From the NCBI GenBank assembly GCA_963762735.1, contig CAVXMG010000009.1:62001-126000 (forward strand): a stretch of 64,000 nt of DNA. Reading direction: 5' to 3'. Each line of letters begins with the position of its first letter. Positions within the stretch are counted from its first letter, which is position 1. Of this stretch, positions 37,401 through 46,545 are shown piece after piece. This stretch comes from DASXKD01 sp963762735 (GTDB lineage Bacteria > Actinomycetota > Actinomycetes > Streptosporangiales > Streptosporangiaceae). Below the pieces are notes generated by a model. It was not told the DNA's origin, did no database searches, and saw only the letters and a program-made list of their open reading frames with translations. The position numbers and the translations under genes were made by a program.

Positions 37401-38642
37401 GTTCCGTGGCCGGGACGTCGGCGGTGCCGCGGTCCCTGCGCGCGTGGTGTGATCGCTGACCGGTTCGCCGGGCTGCCCCACCGGTACCGGGACGCCACCA
37501 CGTGCGTGGTGCGCGGCTGCGGTCGCTGCGGCCGCGGTGCTGCCTGGGCGCCCTGCTCTGGTTCGCGGTGCCGCCCCCGCTCCGGATGCATGCTCGCCCT
37601 CTGCCGCGGACCGGGCGCCCTGTGCGGGCAGAGCGCGCGATTGTGTCGCGTACCGCGACCGCGGCACGGTCGGCGGCACCGGTACGGCCCGCGGCGCATA
37701 TTCGGGCTGCTGGTTGGTGGCGTCGGCCGTGGTTACCGGGCCAGCCGAGGAGGCCCGACCGGGCGAGGAGCCCGGGGAGGCCGGGCCCGCCGAGGAGCCG
37801 GGCGGACCAGCCGACCGCGAGGGATCGGCCGGCGGCATGGGTGCCGCTGCCGGGCCCGCTGGCGCGATCGGGGCCGGCCGGGCGTGCCCGCCATTCGCTC
37901 CGGCGTGAGCCGGCGTGCCCGGCGCCTTCGACATGCCGACACCGTTGTCCACGAAACCGGCGACGCCCTGGTCCGCCAGTGGGTCGGCATATTCGTGCGC
38001 ATTGACCGACAGGTTGGGCCCGGAGTCGCCGCCGATCGTGTGCAGTACCCCGCCGTGGTACTTGGTGACGACCTCGACGTGTCCGTCGAACAGCACCCAG
38101 TCGCCGGGCTTGGGCATATATCCGTCCCCGAGCGGGCGCCAGCGACCGTGGCTCCGCGCGTCCTGCAGGACAGAGACGACGCCCGGCGAGGCCGGGTTGG
38201 GATCTACCCGGCCATCCGCCCACGAGTGCACCGGCCACGGATAGGAGGTGCCACCCGACACCCAGCTGTCCAGCCCGGCGATATGCGATCCCAGCTCCAG
38301 GGTCAGGCTGGCGAAGGCGGCGCACGAGGGACCATGGTTGGCGCCGTCCGTGCTCGCGTACTGCCAGATCATCGCCTCCATCTCCGCTGGGCTGCGGGTC
38401 TCTGCCAGACGCTGGAAATGGCGCGCCATGTGCACGATGGCCGCGCGCAGCATCGCGTCGCTGCCCAGCGCCGGTCCGTTCGCGTGCTCAAGCGCGAGCA
38501 GCTTGACCGGCGGCAGACTGGCCGGTGAGGTCAGATCCGCCGGTGCCTTCGGCACGAAGGAAAACCCGGTCACGATGCCACCCGCGCCGAGCGTGATCAG
38601 CGCGGTCGCTTGCTGCCACTGCGGCCTGGACGCGGGGGGCAC
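34418..38642 (-). CDS. giant cell-wall hydrolase: CHAP and glucosaminidase domains with long linkers, several frameshifts
   Basis: Three or more frame changes hide one gene of about 1,400 codons. The start is GTG 38642 behind GGAGG. An N-terminal hydrophobic segment is at about 12-30. A CHAP-like amidase follows, with catalytic Cys in HGPSCAAFAS (about 107) and His in FDGHVEVVTKY. A Pro/Ala/Gly linker leads to a FlgJ-type glucosaminidase (VPASVTIAQAIDESGWGQSV, YATDPEYGAKLIQLMKHYGL). Another 350-residue Pro/Ala/His-rich linker follows, then a C-terminal domain (HTGIRWEILAACDWMQCKAR...) of lytic-transglycosylase-like appearance. Frame changes lie near 37440, 36790 and 35650-35760. Two peptidoglycan-cutting domains imply cell-wall remodelling or penetration. 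Alternatively these could be two or three adjacent genes. Confidence 0.65.
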
Positions 38643-38702
38643 GATAGAACACCTCCAATCGGGGTAATGAGGGCTCGGTGGAACGGGCGGGCGGTGGCGC
38701 GG

Positions 38703-39789
38703 CTAGCCAGCCAGCTTCGAGGAGCGCAATTGCCGCAGGATCGCTCGGACCCGCGGATCTCCGGGGTTCTTCGCGTTCTGGAACAGCACGGCGGCGTCCT
38801 GGGCGGCGCTGGGCCGTGCGCCCACCACCCACTTCTGGAACACGTCCGCCACCAGGTAGCCCATCCCGGCCGGACCGCCGATCGGCTTGGCGCACCGGTC
38901 GGGGAAGCCGTTCCGGGAGGTGACCGCTCCTGAGCCGGTATACCTGGCGCAGTTGGACGCGACGCTCTCCAGGCCGGACTGGACCACCGGCTTGCCGTTC
39001 GCGGCGGTCAGGGTCGCGCCACCGATGATGTTGTTGATGGCTCGCGCCGCGACCTCGAGGCTGTCGATGGGATTGCCCGGGTCGTAGGGGTGGTGGAGGT
39101 TCAGCGACCACGCCACCTCCCCGCCCTGGGCCGGAGTGATAGGTTCCAGGCCCTGCCGACCGGTCTTGATCGAGGCGTAGTCGGGGTTGTTACCGCTGGT
39201 CAGCAGCGAGAAGACCCAGAGAATCTGCCGGGTGCCCTTGGCGCAGGCGAAGTTGACCTGGCTGGGTTCGGAAGCCACGTCCGGGTTCTGGCACGCGACC
39301 GCGATCTGCCGCTGCACCTTGGCCACGCTGGCCGGCCAGCCGGGCGTGGGGCCGGATGCGCGCACTACCAGGACGGTGACCAGGGCGGCAACGGCGGCGG
39401 CAGCGATGGCGGCCAGCAGGATGCCACGGAGCCGATGGCGGCGCGTGGCGGGTTGCCTGCCGTGGCTGACCAGACCGGCGGTGCGGTCCTCCGGGGAGTA
39501 CGCCCGCGCGGCGGGCTCGGTGCCGACGCTGGCTGGGTCGGCGGGTACGCGCACCGGTACCGGGCCGGCGGGCAGGGTGCCGCCAGTGTCGCCGTCGTCG
39601 GGGCTCCAGTTGAATGCCTCCTGCCGCTGCGTCGACCGTGCTCTCCGGAGCGAACGAGGACTGGCCCACCTCGTACTCCAGCGACTCGTGCGCGTCCCAC
39701 AACTGCCGCTCGAACTCGGCCGCCTTCCGCTTCAGCTCGGCCAGATGCTGGCTGCCCATACGGAGGATGTGGTCGGGATAGGTGCTCAC
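38703..39789 (-). CDS. single-pass membrane protein of the envelope cluster, one frameshift
   Basis: About 361 residues. The start is GTG 39789 (MSTYPDHILRMGSQHLAELK) with AGGAGG 4 bases upstream. A charged helical N-terminus comes first. The frame changes near 39640 to QRQEAFNWSPDDGDTGG and continues to one membrane segment (LLAAIAAAAVAALVTVLVV). An outside domain of about 190 residues follows, with several Cys (ACQNPD, NFACAKGT, SNCARY, DRCAKP). No family is recognised. The hydrolase starts 60 bases downstream, so the two probably share a transcript. Confidence 0.65.
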
Positions 39790-40106
39790 TGTTCCTCCTC
39801 TGCCGTGTGTCCTGTGCCAGGCGGGCACACCCTCTCGGCTGTAGCGCTAGGGCCCCCAGCGCCGGGCTGGCGGCCGCCCTGGCGCTGGGGGATACCGGGC
39901 GGCCGGGCGGCGCTTGCGGCCCGCCCGCGCTCCCGTTCGGCCGGGCATCCCGCCACGGCCCGGGATTGACGGTGCGGTGGGTCATGCCGGATGATGCCGC
40001 CATCCGGCGGTGCGGCGGTTCCTGGCTCCGATGTGCCGGGCCATCCGGGTGCGTCCGGCCGGTTATCGGTCGGCCGAAACCCTGCGGCAGGCATGACCAG
40101 AGTCAT
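39786..40106 (-). CDS. possible 106-residue leader ORF of the envelope cluster
   Basis: The frame's TGA overlaps the next GTG (GTGA), and it starts within the transcript expected from the SOS-box promoter. The product is Pro/Gly/Arg-rich and low in complexity, and G/C at third positions is weaker than in sure genes. It may be only an untranslated leader. Confidence 0.25.
   Translation of the reverse strand: MTLVMPAAGFRPTDNRPDAPGWPGTSEPGTAAPPDGGIIRHDPPHRQSRAVAGCPAERERGRAASAARPPGIPQRQGGRQPGAGGPSATAERVCPPGTGHTAEEEQ
39853..39891. other. strong GC hairpin in the leader of the envelope cluster
   Basis: CCCCCAGCGCC and GGCGCTGGGGG form a perfect 11-base stem with a 17-base loop, 64 bases before the GTG at 39789. 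It could end transcripts of the methyltransferase gene or act as an attenuator. Apart from this hairpin and the SOS box, the 39790-40277 gap has no sure gene. Confidence 0.5.
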
Positions 40107-40156
40107 AGCTGTTATTAGAACACATGTGCGACCAGCAGGGGAAGTCGAATCCGGTA

Positions 40157-40172
40157 TCGAACATCAGTTCGA
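40157..40172. promoter_or_regulatory. perfect SOS box (LexA site)
   Basis: TCGAACATCAGTTCGA matches the actinobacterial LexA consensus TCGAAC-N4-GTTCGA exactly. On the minus strand, a TTGACG (40209-40214) and a TACGGT (40183-40188) lie just upstream. Their 20-base spacing is wider than ideal. The next sure gene downstream on that strand is the membrane protein at 39789. No plus-strand gene starts nearby. Confidence 0.65.
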
Positions 40173-40277
40173 ACTCCTGTCCACCGTACCGGTGCACACC
40201 GACAAAACCGTCAAGGCGCCAGGGATTCGGGCGCGCGTGGCGCCGGTCATGGCGCGGACGTCGGCGAGGCGGACTGG

Positions 40278-41088
40278 TCAGGTCGCGGTGGCAGGCGACC
40301 CAGGGTCGGCGACGGCCCGGAGGAAGACCACGCGGGGCCGGTAAGGCGCCATCGCGTCCCCGGCCGCCTGCTCCGCCTCGGCGGCGAAGGCCGCCGCACG
40401 GGCCGGACCGATGGCGTCGAGCCACGCCGCGAAGACGGGATGGCCGAGGCGATAGCGTACGAGTTGCGCAGGCTCGGTCACGCCGACGTCGACCGGCCGT
40501 TCGTGCGCGTGCACCTGCGCCAGCCCGGCCGCGCGCGCTGCGGCGGCCATCGCGTCGGCGGTGCCAAGGATCGGTGCCGCAGCGGATTTCATCTCGCGGT
40601 ACCACGGCGGCGCCTGCCAGCCTGCGGCAGCGGCGGCTGCATCGATGCGGTCGCGCGCCTCGCTGTGGCTGTCGTTGGCGAACACGGCGGCCAGGATCGC
40701 GCCGCCGCGGCGCGTGACCCGGGCCAGTTCGGCGAGACCCGCGCCCGGGTCGGTGATGTGGTTGAGCACGAACGCGGCCACAGAATCGTCGACCGCGGCT
40801 GCCGGCAGTGGCAGGGCCCGGATATCGGCGGCCGCTGACGGCGGCCTGCGCCGCCACCTGCCAGCTCAGCATCGCGGTGGACAGATCCATCGCCAGAACC
40901 CTGGCCGCGCGACGCCGCAGCGCCGCGCTTGCGGCTCCGGTGCCGGCACCTGCGTCCAGGACCGTGCGCCCGCTCAGCCGGTGCGGGCTGGTCGCGACCA
41001 GGGCGTCCGCGATGGGCCGGTACACAAGCTCGGCGCCGAGCGCCCAGCGCGGCCCCGAAGCGGCATAGTGATCCGCGGGCAAGGTCAC
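40278..41088 (-). CDS. SAM-dependent methyltransferase, one frameshift
   Basis: About 270 residues. The start is GTG 41088, overlapping the phosphotransferase stop (GTGA). The class I motif I is TVLDAGAGTGAASAALRRR, followed by LAMDLSTAML. The frame then shifts near 40830; family-like sequence resumes as ADIRALPLPAAAVDDSVAAF and VLNHITDPGAGLAELARVTR (motifs II-III). It ends at 40278. One base too many in GGCCGCC explains the break. The substrate is unknown; pairing with a phosphotransferase hints at small-molecule modification. Confidence 0.75.
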
Positions 41089-42089
41089 CGGCTGGGCGTG
41101 ATTCCGCACCGCTCGGCGGCACGGGCGACCTGCTCCTGCCACCAGTCCAGCTCGCCGGGGTCGCCGAGCGCCTTCTCCCAGCCGAACGTGGCCATGATGC
41201 CGATCATGCACAGGTCGAGCTGCCGCTGCCACCACGGGTCCGTGGTCACGCCGCAGGCTTCCAGCGCGCTGCGGAACCGGTCGATCGCCGCTTCCTTCGA
41301 CTCGGGCAGGCGGGCCCGATTCAGGGCCAGGTACCAGCAAAGATCCCAGCAGGCCGGTCCGGAGCCCTGGGTAGGCCCAGTCGAGCAGGATCGTCCGCCC
41401 GTCCGCGTGGCTGCCGAGGTTGCCCATCTTCCAGTCACCCTGCAGGAACGTCGGCGGCGTCGAGGCCGAGCGGATCGGCGATCACATCGGGGCGCTCGTG
41501 TACCAGGCTCGCGATCACCCACAGTGGAGCCGAAAGCCCGGGCAGCCGCCGCCATCCGTCGGCGGCCGCGGCGATCGGACCGGGCACGTCAGTAGCGGTC
41601 AGCTCGGCGGCGATGTTGTCCGGGCGCGAAGAACCGCAGCCGTTGCGCCATCGTGGTCAGGCCGACGTCGTCATGCCAGCCCCAGAACGCCGCGGCCAGC
41701 GCGGCCATGTGCGCAAGGAAGCTGTCGTGCTGGGCCATCGCCACCGGTGCGTCACCTGGTGGCACCAGGCGATCGCCGACGTCGCGCATCAGCACGCTCA
41801 GCGTCGCATCGTCGCCGGTTCCGGCCACCTCCATGGCCACGACCGTGTGGTCGATGCAGCTGGGGGCCTTGTCCATGATCCCCGCCCGCCAGACCAGATA
41901 GGGACGGTGCACGTGGTCGCCGGTGACGCGCATGATCCAATCAGTGGCGGGGCTGAGCCGCTTGAGAAAGTAGGCCTGCCCGTCCGCCACCACGCGCTGG
42001 TACTCGGCACCGGCCCTGGCGTCATCTGGCCGGATGGACTCACGCTTGGTTGCGCGGGCGAGCACCTCGGTGACAGGCCCGGTCGCCAT
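41085..42089 (-). CDS. aminoglycoside phosphotransferase-family protein, three frameshifts
   Basis: A kinase-fold (APH/ecdysteroid kinase-like) protein of about 335 residues. It starts MATGPVTEVLARATKRESIR with AYFLKRLSPATDW (lysine strand). The chain must change frame near 41624 (to PDNIAAELTATDVPGP), 41445 (to TFLQGDWKMGNLGSH, the catalytic-loop region) and 41370 (to GPACWDLCWYLALNRA). The metal-binding DWAYPG is present. It starts 5 bases after the TIGR03086 stop and overlaps the methyltransferase start. The number of breaks in 250 bases means either a real pseudogene or poor consensus. Confidence 0.68.
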
Positions 42090-42094
42090 GGCGG

Positions 42095-42661
42095 TCACCC
42101 GTGCCGGCCGAGCATCGCCAGGAACCGCTGCTGGTCGGTCGCGTCCGGCGGGACCGGCTGTTCGTCGCCGAAGACGCCCGCTGCGCGGAACGCCGCCACC
42201 TGCGGCTCGATGACCTCGCGGCAGGCCTGCATGAGGCCGGGATCGAGTTCCGGGTCCTGCCCGGTGGCGAAGGCAATGTCCCAGCCGTGGACGAACACGT
42301 CGAGGAAGCGGTGCCCGGCGTAGACAGCGCCCGGCACCGGGCCGTAAGAGACGGCGCACGGCGCGTCCATTGCGCCGGGCCTGCGGAACGTCGCGGCGGC
42401 GGCCGCCGCCGAGGTGGCGTAGGAGGCAGCCGGGTCGGCGCCGAGCAGGTCACCGTCGAGACGGTCTGCGACGTCCTCGATGGTGGCTCCGGCGCCCAGC
42501 TCGGCCGCCCAGAGGTTCCCGGCGACCAGGTGATTGAGCAACGCGTGCACATCCCAGCCGTCGCAGGGCGTATCCGCCTGCCACTGGCCGGGCTTGATCC
42601 GGGCGACGATGCGGCCGGTCTGGTCGAGTGCCTGAGCGTGCAGTTCGGCGATGTCGGACAT
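42095..42661 (-). CDS. TIGR03086-family (mycothiol-dependent enzyme-like) protein
   Basis: A 188-residue DinB/MDMPI-fold protein. QADTPCDGWDVHALLNHLVA and FLDVFVHGWDIAFATGQ carry the metal-binding-type histidines. TIGR03086 proteins are related to mycothiol-dependent maleylpyruvate isomerase and occur widely in actinomycetes. It is divergent from the TetR gene and heads an operon with the phosphotransferase and methyltransferase. A second member of the family lies at 43421-44029. Confidence 0.9.
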   Translation of the reverse strand: MSDIAELHAQALDQTGRIVARIKPGQWQADTPCDGWDVHALLNHLVAGNLWAAELGAGATIEDVADRLDGDLLGADPAASYATSAAAAAATFRRPGAMDAPCAVSYGPVPGAVYAGHRFLDVFVHGWDIAFATGQDPELDPGLMQACREVIEPQVAAFRAAGVFGDEQPVPPDATDQQRFLAMLGRHG

Positions 42662-42698
42662 CGTGCCCCCCGCCAGTAGACGGCTCCTGGGATATTCT

Positions 42699-42735
42699 AC
42701 CTACTGATAGGTCAAATATTTACCTACTAATAGGT
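42699..42735. promoter_or_regulatory. paired TetR operators
   Basis: Two 14-base palindromes, ACCTACTGATAGGT (42699-42712) and ACCTACTAATAGGT (42722-42735), are spaced 23 bases apart. They lie in an AT-rich stretch between the divergent TIGR03086 and TetR genes. Two turns of DNA between centres suit binding by two TetR dimers on one face. Confidence 0.75.
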
Positions 42736-42763
42736 CAGACGTCAAGGGTGGAAGGGCAGGTCG

Positions 42764-43372
42764 ATGGCATCTTCATCGTCCACGGCGTCACGGGTGCTGG
42801 ACACGGCGGAGCGACTGGTCCAGGTCCGCGGGTACAACGGGTTCAGTTATGCCGACATCGCCGCGGAACTGCAGATCACCAAGGCGTCGCTGCACTACCA
42901 CTTCGCTACCAAGGCCGACCTGGGCGAGGCCCTGATCAGTCGCTACTCGGCCCGGTTCTTCCAGGCGCTCGCCGAGGTCGACGCGGGCGGTGCGGCGGCG
43001 CCAGCGAAACTCGCCGCCTACGCCAAGCTGTACGCGGATGCGCTCAGCGAGCAGAAGATGTGCCTGTGCGGCATGCTGGCGGCCGAGTATCCGACGCTGC
43101 CCTTGCCGATGCAGGCAGCGGTGGTCGGGTTCTTCGACCACAACGAGGGCTGGCTGGAGGCGGTCCTTGAGCAAGGCCGCGACGAGGACAGCCTGGCATT
43201 CGCCGGCCCGGCCAGGGACACCGCCAGGATGATCGTCAGCGGCCTGGAAGGGGCAATGCTGGTGACCAGGCCGTACGGCGATGCCGCGCGCTTCCACGCG
43301 GCCGCCGCGAGCCTGCTCGCCAGCCTCACCGTCCCGGCCGAGGTGGGCAGGGCGCGCAGGCGGCCGGGCTGA
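42764..43372 (+). CDS. TetR-family regulator
   Basis: A 202-residue TetR protein. The helix-turn-helix is FSYADIAAELQITKASLHYH. The ligand domain includes the KMCLCGMLAAEYPTLPLPMQ segment seen in AcrR-like repressors. It faces the TIGR03086 gene across two matching palindromes, so it likely represses that operon and itself. A further TIGR03086 gene follows downstream. Confidence 0.93.
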   Translation: MASSSSTASRVLDTAERLVQVRGYNGFSYADIAAELQITKASLHYHFATKADLGEALISRYSARFFQALAEVDAGGAAAPAKLAAYAKLYADALSEQKMCLCGMLAAEYPTLPLPMQAAVVGFFDHNEGWLEAVLEQGRDEDSLAFAGPARDTARMIVSGLEGAMLVTRPYGDAARFHAAAASLLASLTVPAEVGRARRRPG

Positions 43373-43420
43373 CGTGCGGCATGGCCGATGAGTCTTGGGC
43401 ACTGGCGTCGTTCTACTGTC

Positions 43421-44029
43421 ATGACCATGGCTGAACCTGACAACGCAGTAGACCTCGGCCCAGCGGCACGCCGGCTCGCGGACCTCGTGGCCAGCGTCAA
43501 GGACGACGCGCTGGACCGGCCCACCCCGTGCCCGGCCTACTCGCTCGGCGACCTCATCGAACATGTCGGCGGCTTGGCGCTCGCGTTCACCGCCGCCGGG
43601 CGCAAGGAGCGCAACGCCTACACCGGGCCGCCTCCGGCGGGCGATGCGTCCCGCCTCGGCGCCGACTGGCGCGAACGCATCCCGCGCGACCTGACGGCAC
43701 TCGCGCAGACCTGGGCGGAACCGGAGGCCTGGACCGGAATGACCCGGATCGCCGGCGACGAGACACCCGCTGAGGTGGTCGGCCTCGTCCTCGCCGATGA
43801 ACTGGCCGTGCACGGCTGGGACGTGGCCAGGGCGAGCGGGCAGGCCTACGCCTGCGAGCCCGAGATCCTGGCCGCCGCGGTGAAGTTCCTGCAGATGTTC
43901 GCCAGCCCCGACGCACCCGCCGGCCCGGAAGTCGCGTTCGGCCCGGCCCGCATCCTGCTGGAGGAAGCGCCGTTGCTGGACCGCGTGGTCGGCCTGGCCG
44001 GCCGTGACCCCGGCTGGTCCCCGGCCTGA
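43421..44029 (+). CDS. TIGR03086-family protein, second copy
   Basis: A 202-residue MDMPI/DinB-fold protein. CPAYSLGDLIEHVGGLALAF and DELAVHGWDVARASGQAY carry the conserved His residues. It is only distantly like the copy at 42095-42661. The ATG pair at 43421/43427 has no Shine-Dalgarno. It follows the TetR gene by 48 bases on the same strand, so it may belong to that regulon. Confidence 0.88.
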   Translation: MTMAEPDNAVDLGPAARRLADLVASVKDDALDRPTPCPAYSLGDLIEHVGGLALAFTAAGRKERNAYTGPPPAGDASRLGADWRERIPRDLTALAQTWAEPEAWTGMTRIAGDETPAEVVGLVLADELAVHGWDVARASGQAYACEPEILAAAVKFLQMFASPDAPAGPEVAFGPARILLEEAPLLDRVVGLAGRDPGWSPA

Positions 44030-44116
44030 CGGCCCCCGGCCTGTCCCCGGCCTGACGGACCCCGGCTGGTCCGCGGCCCTGACCAGGGCAGGTCCGGCGC
44101 GCCGCAGGCAGCGAAA

Positions 44117-44147
44117 GGGCGCGGCAGGCAACTTGCCCGCCGCGCCC
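44117..44147. terminator. bidirectional terminator
   Basis: GGGCGCGGC-A-GGCA...TGCC-C-GCCGCGCCC forms a near-perfect stem between the convergent TIGR03086 and S53 peptidase genes. Upstream, CCCCGGCCTG occurs three times in 40 bases. Confidence 0.7.
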
Positions 44148-44167
44148 CGTCGTGCGCTAAGCGCTGG

Positions 44168-45578
44168 TCAGTGGCTGCCATCCACGGCTGCCACCAGTTC
44201 CGGCACGAACTGCGCGCCGTCGATGGTGCCAATGCCGCTGGACAGGTCGTAGCCGTTGACCGCGTCCCAACCGCGAACGGTGTGCTCGCTGCCACCCTGC
44301 GGGAAGGTGACCGTGTTGGTGCCTCCGGTGACGTCCACGATCCCGGCGTCGTGGGCCGCCTCCATCTGGTAGAGCGCGGGGTTGATCAGGCCAAGACCGT
44401 GCCCGGCCACCTGGTCGGCGATCGCGACGATGCCGGCGAACTCCGGCGTAGCCTCACTGGTGCCGCCGATCAGGTAGAAGCCCGCCGGGCCCTGCGCCGC
44501 CTCGGCATCGAGGAAGACCAGCGCGGAGCCATCCACGGCCGCGCTCATCGAGATGTCCGGGTTGCCGCGCCAGTTGCCCACCGCGCCAGCCACGCTGTTC
44601 TGGTAGGACGGCCGGGGGAACACCGTCGAGGTTCCGCCGCTGCTGGCCGCGGGCGAGCCGAACAGGGGCGTGTCGTTCCACACGGTGTCCGGCTCGAACC
44701 TGTTGCCGGTGGCGTCAAGGTGCAACTGGGTGCCGCCCAGCGCCGTCACCAGCGGGTCCGTGGCCGGCCAGTCCGACACGCGGTGCAGGAAGAAGGTGGC
44801 CGCGAAGCCCTGCGGGGTGAGGGTCTTGGCGCCGGTGGCCCCGGCGTCGCCGGTGCCGGCCAGCACGGTCACGCCGTTCTTCGACGCGTTGATGTAGGCG
44901 CTGCGCAGCCGCATGATCGAGCCCGCGCTGGGGAAGCCCGCCTCGGGAGCGGCGAAGCTCTGCGAGATGACCGTGCCGAGGTGGTGGTCGATCACGTAGT
45001 TCTCGGCCTGGACGATCTGCGGGAAGCCGTGGGTGCCCAGCGTTTCCGGAACCGGGGTCTCGACCAGCAGGATGTTCGCCCCAGGCGCGATCGCGTGGGA
45101 GTACTCGACGTCCAGCGACGTCTCCTGGGCCCAGCCGACCATCTGCGGGCGCTTGGTCGGGTCGAACGACGGCACCTTGCCGGCCGGCCGGATGATCTTG
45201 AAGCTGGGCGGCGCCGGCAGGCCGAAGCCCTTGTCGAACGTGGTCAGTTCGCTCTGGATGTTCTGGAAGCCGAAGGAGTCGACGATGACGATCGTCTCGC
45301 CCGAGCCGTTGTCTCCCTGCGTGTAAAGCGGCGCGAGGTCATATGCCTGCTGGAACTGGGCCGGCGAGTAACAGGCGAGGTGCAGCGCTGCCTCGCATTG
45401 GGCCGTCGTCGGGAGGCGACGCGAAGGCGTGGTGGGCCAGGATGCGCGCCAGTGGGGTCGGGAAGGGCAGGGATTGGGCGGCCGGTGCCGCGGTGACCGC
45501 GGTCGCCCCGGCCAGCCCGAGGGCCGAGACTACCGTGAGCGCCGAGCCTGCGAACAGGCTGGCAATGCGTCTTTGCAT
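44168..45578 (-). CDS. secreted S53 (sedolisin) serine peptidase, one frameshift
   Basis: Acid-type serine-carboxyl peptidase of about 469 residues. The start is ATG 45578 with GGGGAG upstream; the signal peptide is RRIASLFAGSALTVVSALGL. The frame shifts near 45412 (ASPP to TTAQCEAALHLACYSPAQFQ, one C fewer in CCC). The Glu-Asp pair is in AQETSLDVEYSHAIAPG and the catalytic Ser in LIGGTSEATPEFAGI. Only about 45 residues separate the signal from the catalytic domain, so the usual large pro-domain is absent. Confidence 0.85.
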
Positions 45579-45688
45579 GTCGCTCCCCATGGAGGATTTG
45601 CCGCGCCCCACAGTGCGCAGCCGTCACGTGGGCTTTTCCTTGACCACCCTGGTGAAATTGTTGCGATTTGGCAAGGGAATCCTCGAAG

Positions 45689-46462
45689 TCAGCCAGCCCG
45701 GCCCTGCCCGCGGTCGGCGTTGGCGTACATCGCGTCGCGGACGTACAGCGCGAGTCCGGGCTCGATCTCGTCGTAGGCCGCGATGTACCTGTCGTCGGAG
45801 GAGTAGATGTCGGCCAGGCCGCGGTGCATCTCGTAGTCGCAGTCGTAGAACCAGCGGGAGATGTGCTGGCGGTGCGCCTCGGCCAGGTCCATCGCGACGG
45901 TTCCGGTGGCCGGCTCCCCGGCCCGGAGCGCGCTGGTGAACCCGGCGATGCTGGCGTCGGACTCGGCCTTGATCGCGATCCAGTCGTCCTTGGTGTAGGC
46001 CGCGGTGCGCCGCTGTGACTGCTGCCAGGCGTCCGTGTCGCCCCAGCGCTGCCTGGCCTCCTCGGTGTGCTCCTCGAGCTTGTCGGTGCCGAATATCTCG
46101 AACTGCTCCTCCGGCGTGAGCGAGATGCCCATCTTCCTTGCCTCCATTTCCTTCTCGATCGCGGCAAGCAGCGCCTGGTCGCGGGTGCGGCGTTCCCGCA
46201 GCAGCCGGTGCTGCCTGCGCAGGTGGTCGTCGGTCCCGGCGGACGCGTCGGCGAGGATCTCCGCGATCTGCTCGAGCCCGAACTCCAGTTCCCGGTAGAA
46301 CAGCACCTGGCGCAGCCGGTGCAGGTCGGACTCTGAGTACAGGCGGTAGCCGCCCGCGCTACGGGTGCTCGGCGTCAGCAGCCCGATGCCGTCGTAGTGG
46401 TGCAGCGTCCGCACCGAGACATGAGCCAGGCGGGCGACCTCGCCGACCGTGTAACCGTCCAC
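45689..46462 (-). CDS. MerR-family regulator with TipAS ligand domain
   Basis: A 257-residue TipA-like regulator. The MerR winged helix is YTVGEVARLAHVSVRTLHHY followed by a coiled-coil dimer helix. The C-terminal TipAS domain (about 110-250) includes EEARQRWGDTDAWQQSQRRT and WFYDCDYEMHRGLADIYSSD. TipA proteins bind thiopeptide-like ligands and activate resistance genes. It reads toward the S53 peptidase on the same strand, 110 bases away; no clear target site is visible. Confidence 0.93.
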   Translation of the reverse strand: MDGYTVGEVARLAHVSVRTLHHYDGIGLLTPSTRSAGGYRLYSESDLHRLRQVLFYRELEFGLEQIAEILADASAGTDDHLRRQHRLLRERRTRDQALLAAIEKEMEARKMGISLTPEEQFEIFGTDKLEEHTEEARQRWGDTDAWQQSQRRTAAYTKDDWIAIKAESDASIAGFTSALRAGEPATGTVAMDLAEAHRQHISRWFYDCDYEMHRGLADIYSSDDRYIAAYDEIEPGLALYVRDAMYANADRGQGRAG

Positions 46463-46545
46463 GGCTCCACTGTGCAGCCTGACGCAACGTGAGGGTCAAG
46501 CGCGCAACGGCAGCCCGGCGCCGGGCGGCACCACGGCAGCGGGCC

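Noticed and set aside
33322..39789. Integrated conjugative element or prophage
   Set aside because: Cell-wall hydrolase and membrane proteins are present, but no integrase, relaxase, VirB4-type ATPase, phage structural gene or attachment repeat is visible.
40124..40717. 197-residue plus-strand frame starting next to the SOS box
   Set aside because: Becomes Arg/Pro-rich noise opposite the methyltransferase; no ribosome-binding site and no family pattern.
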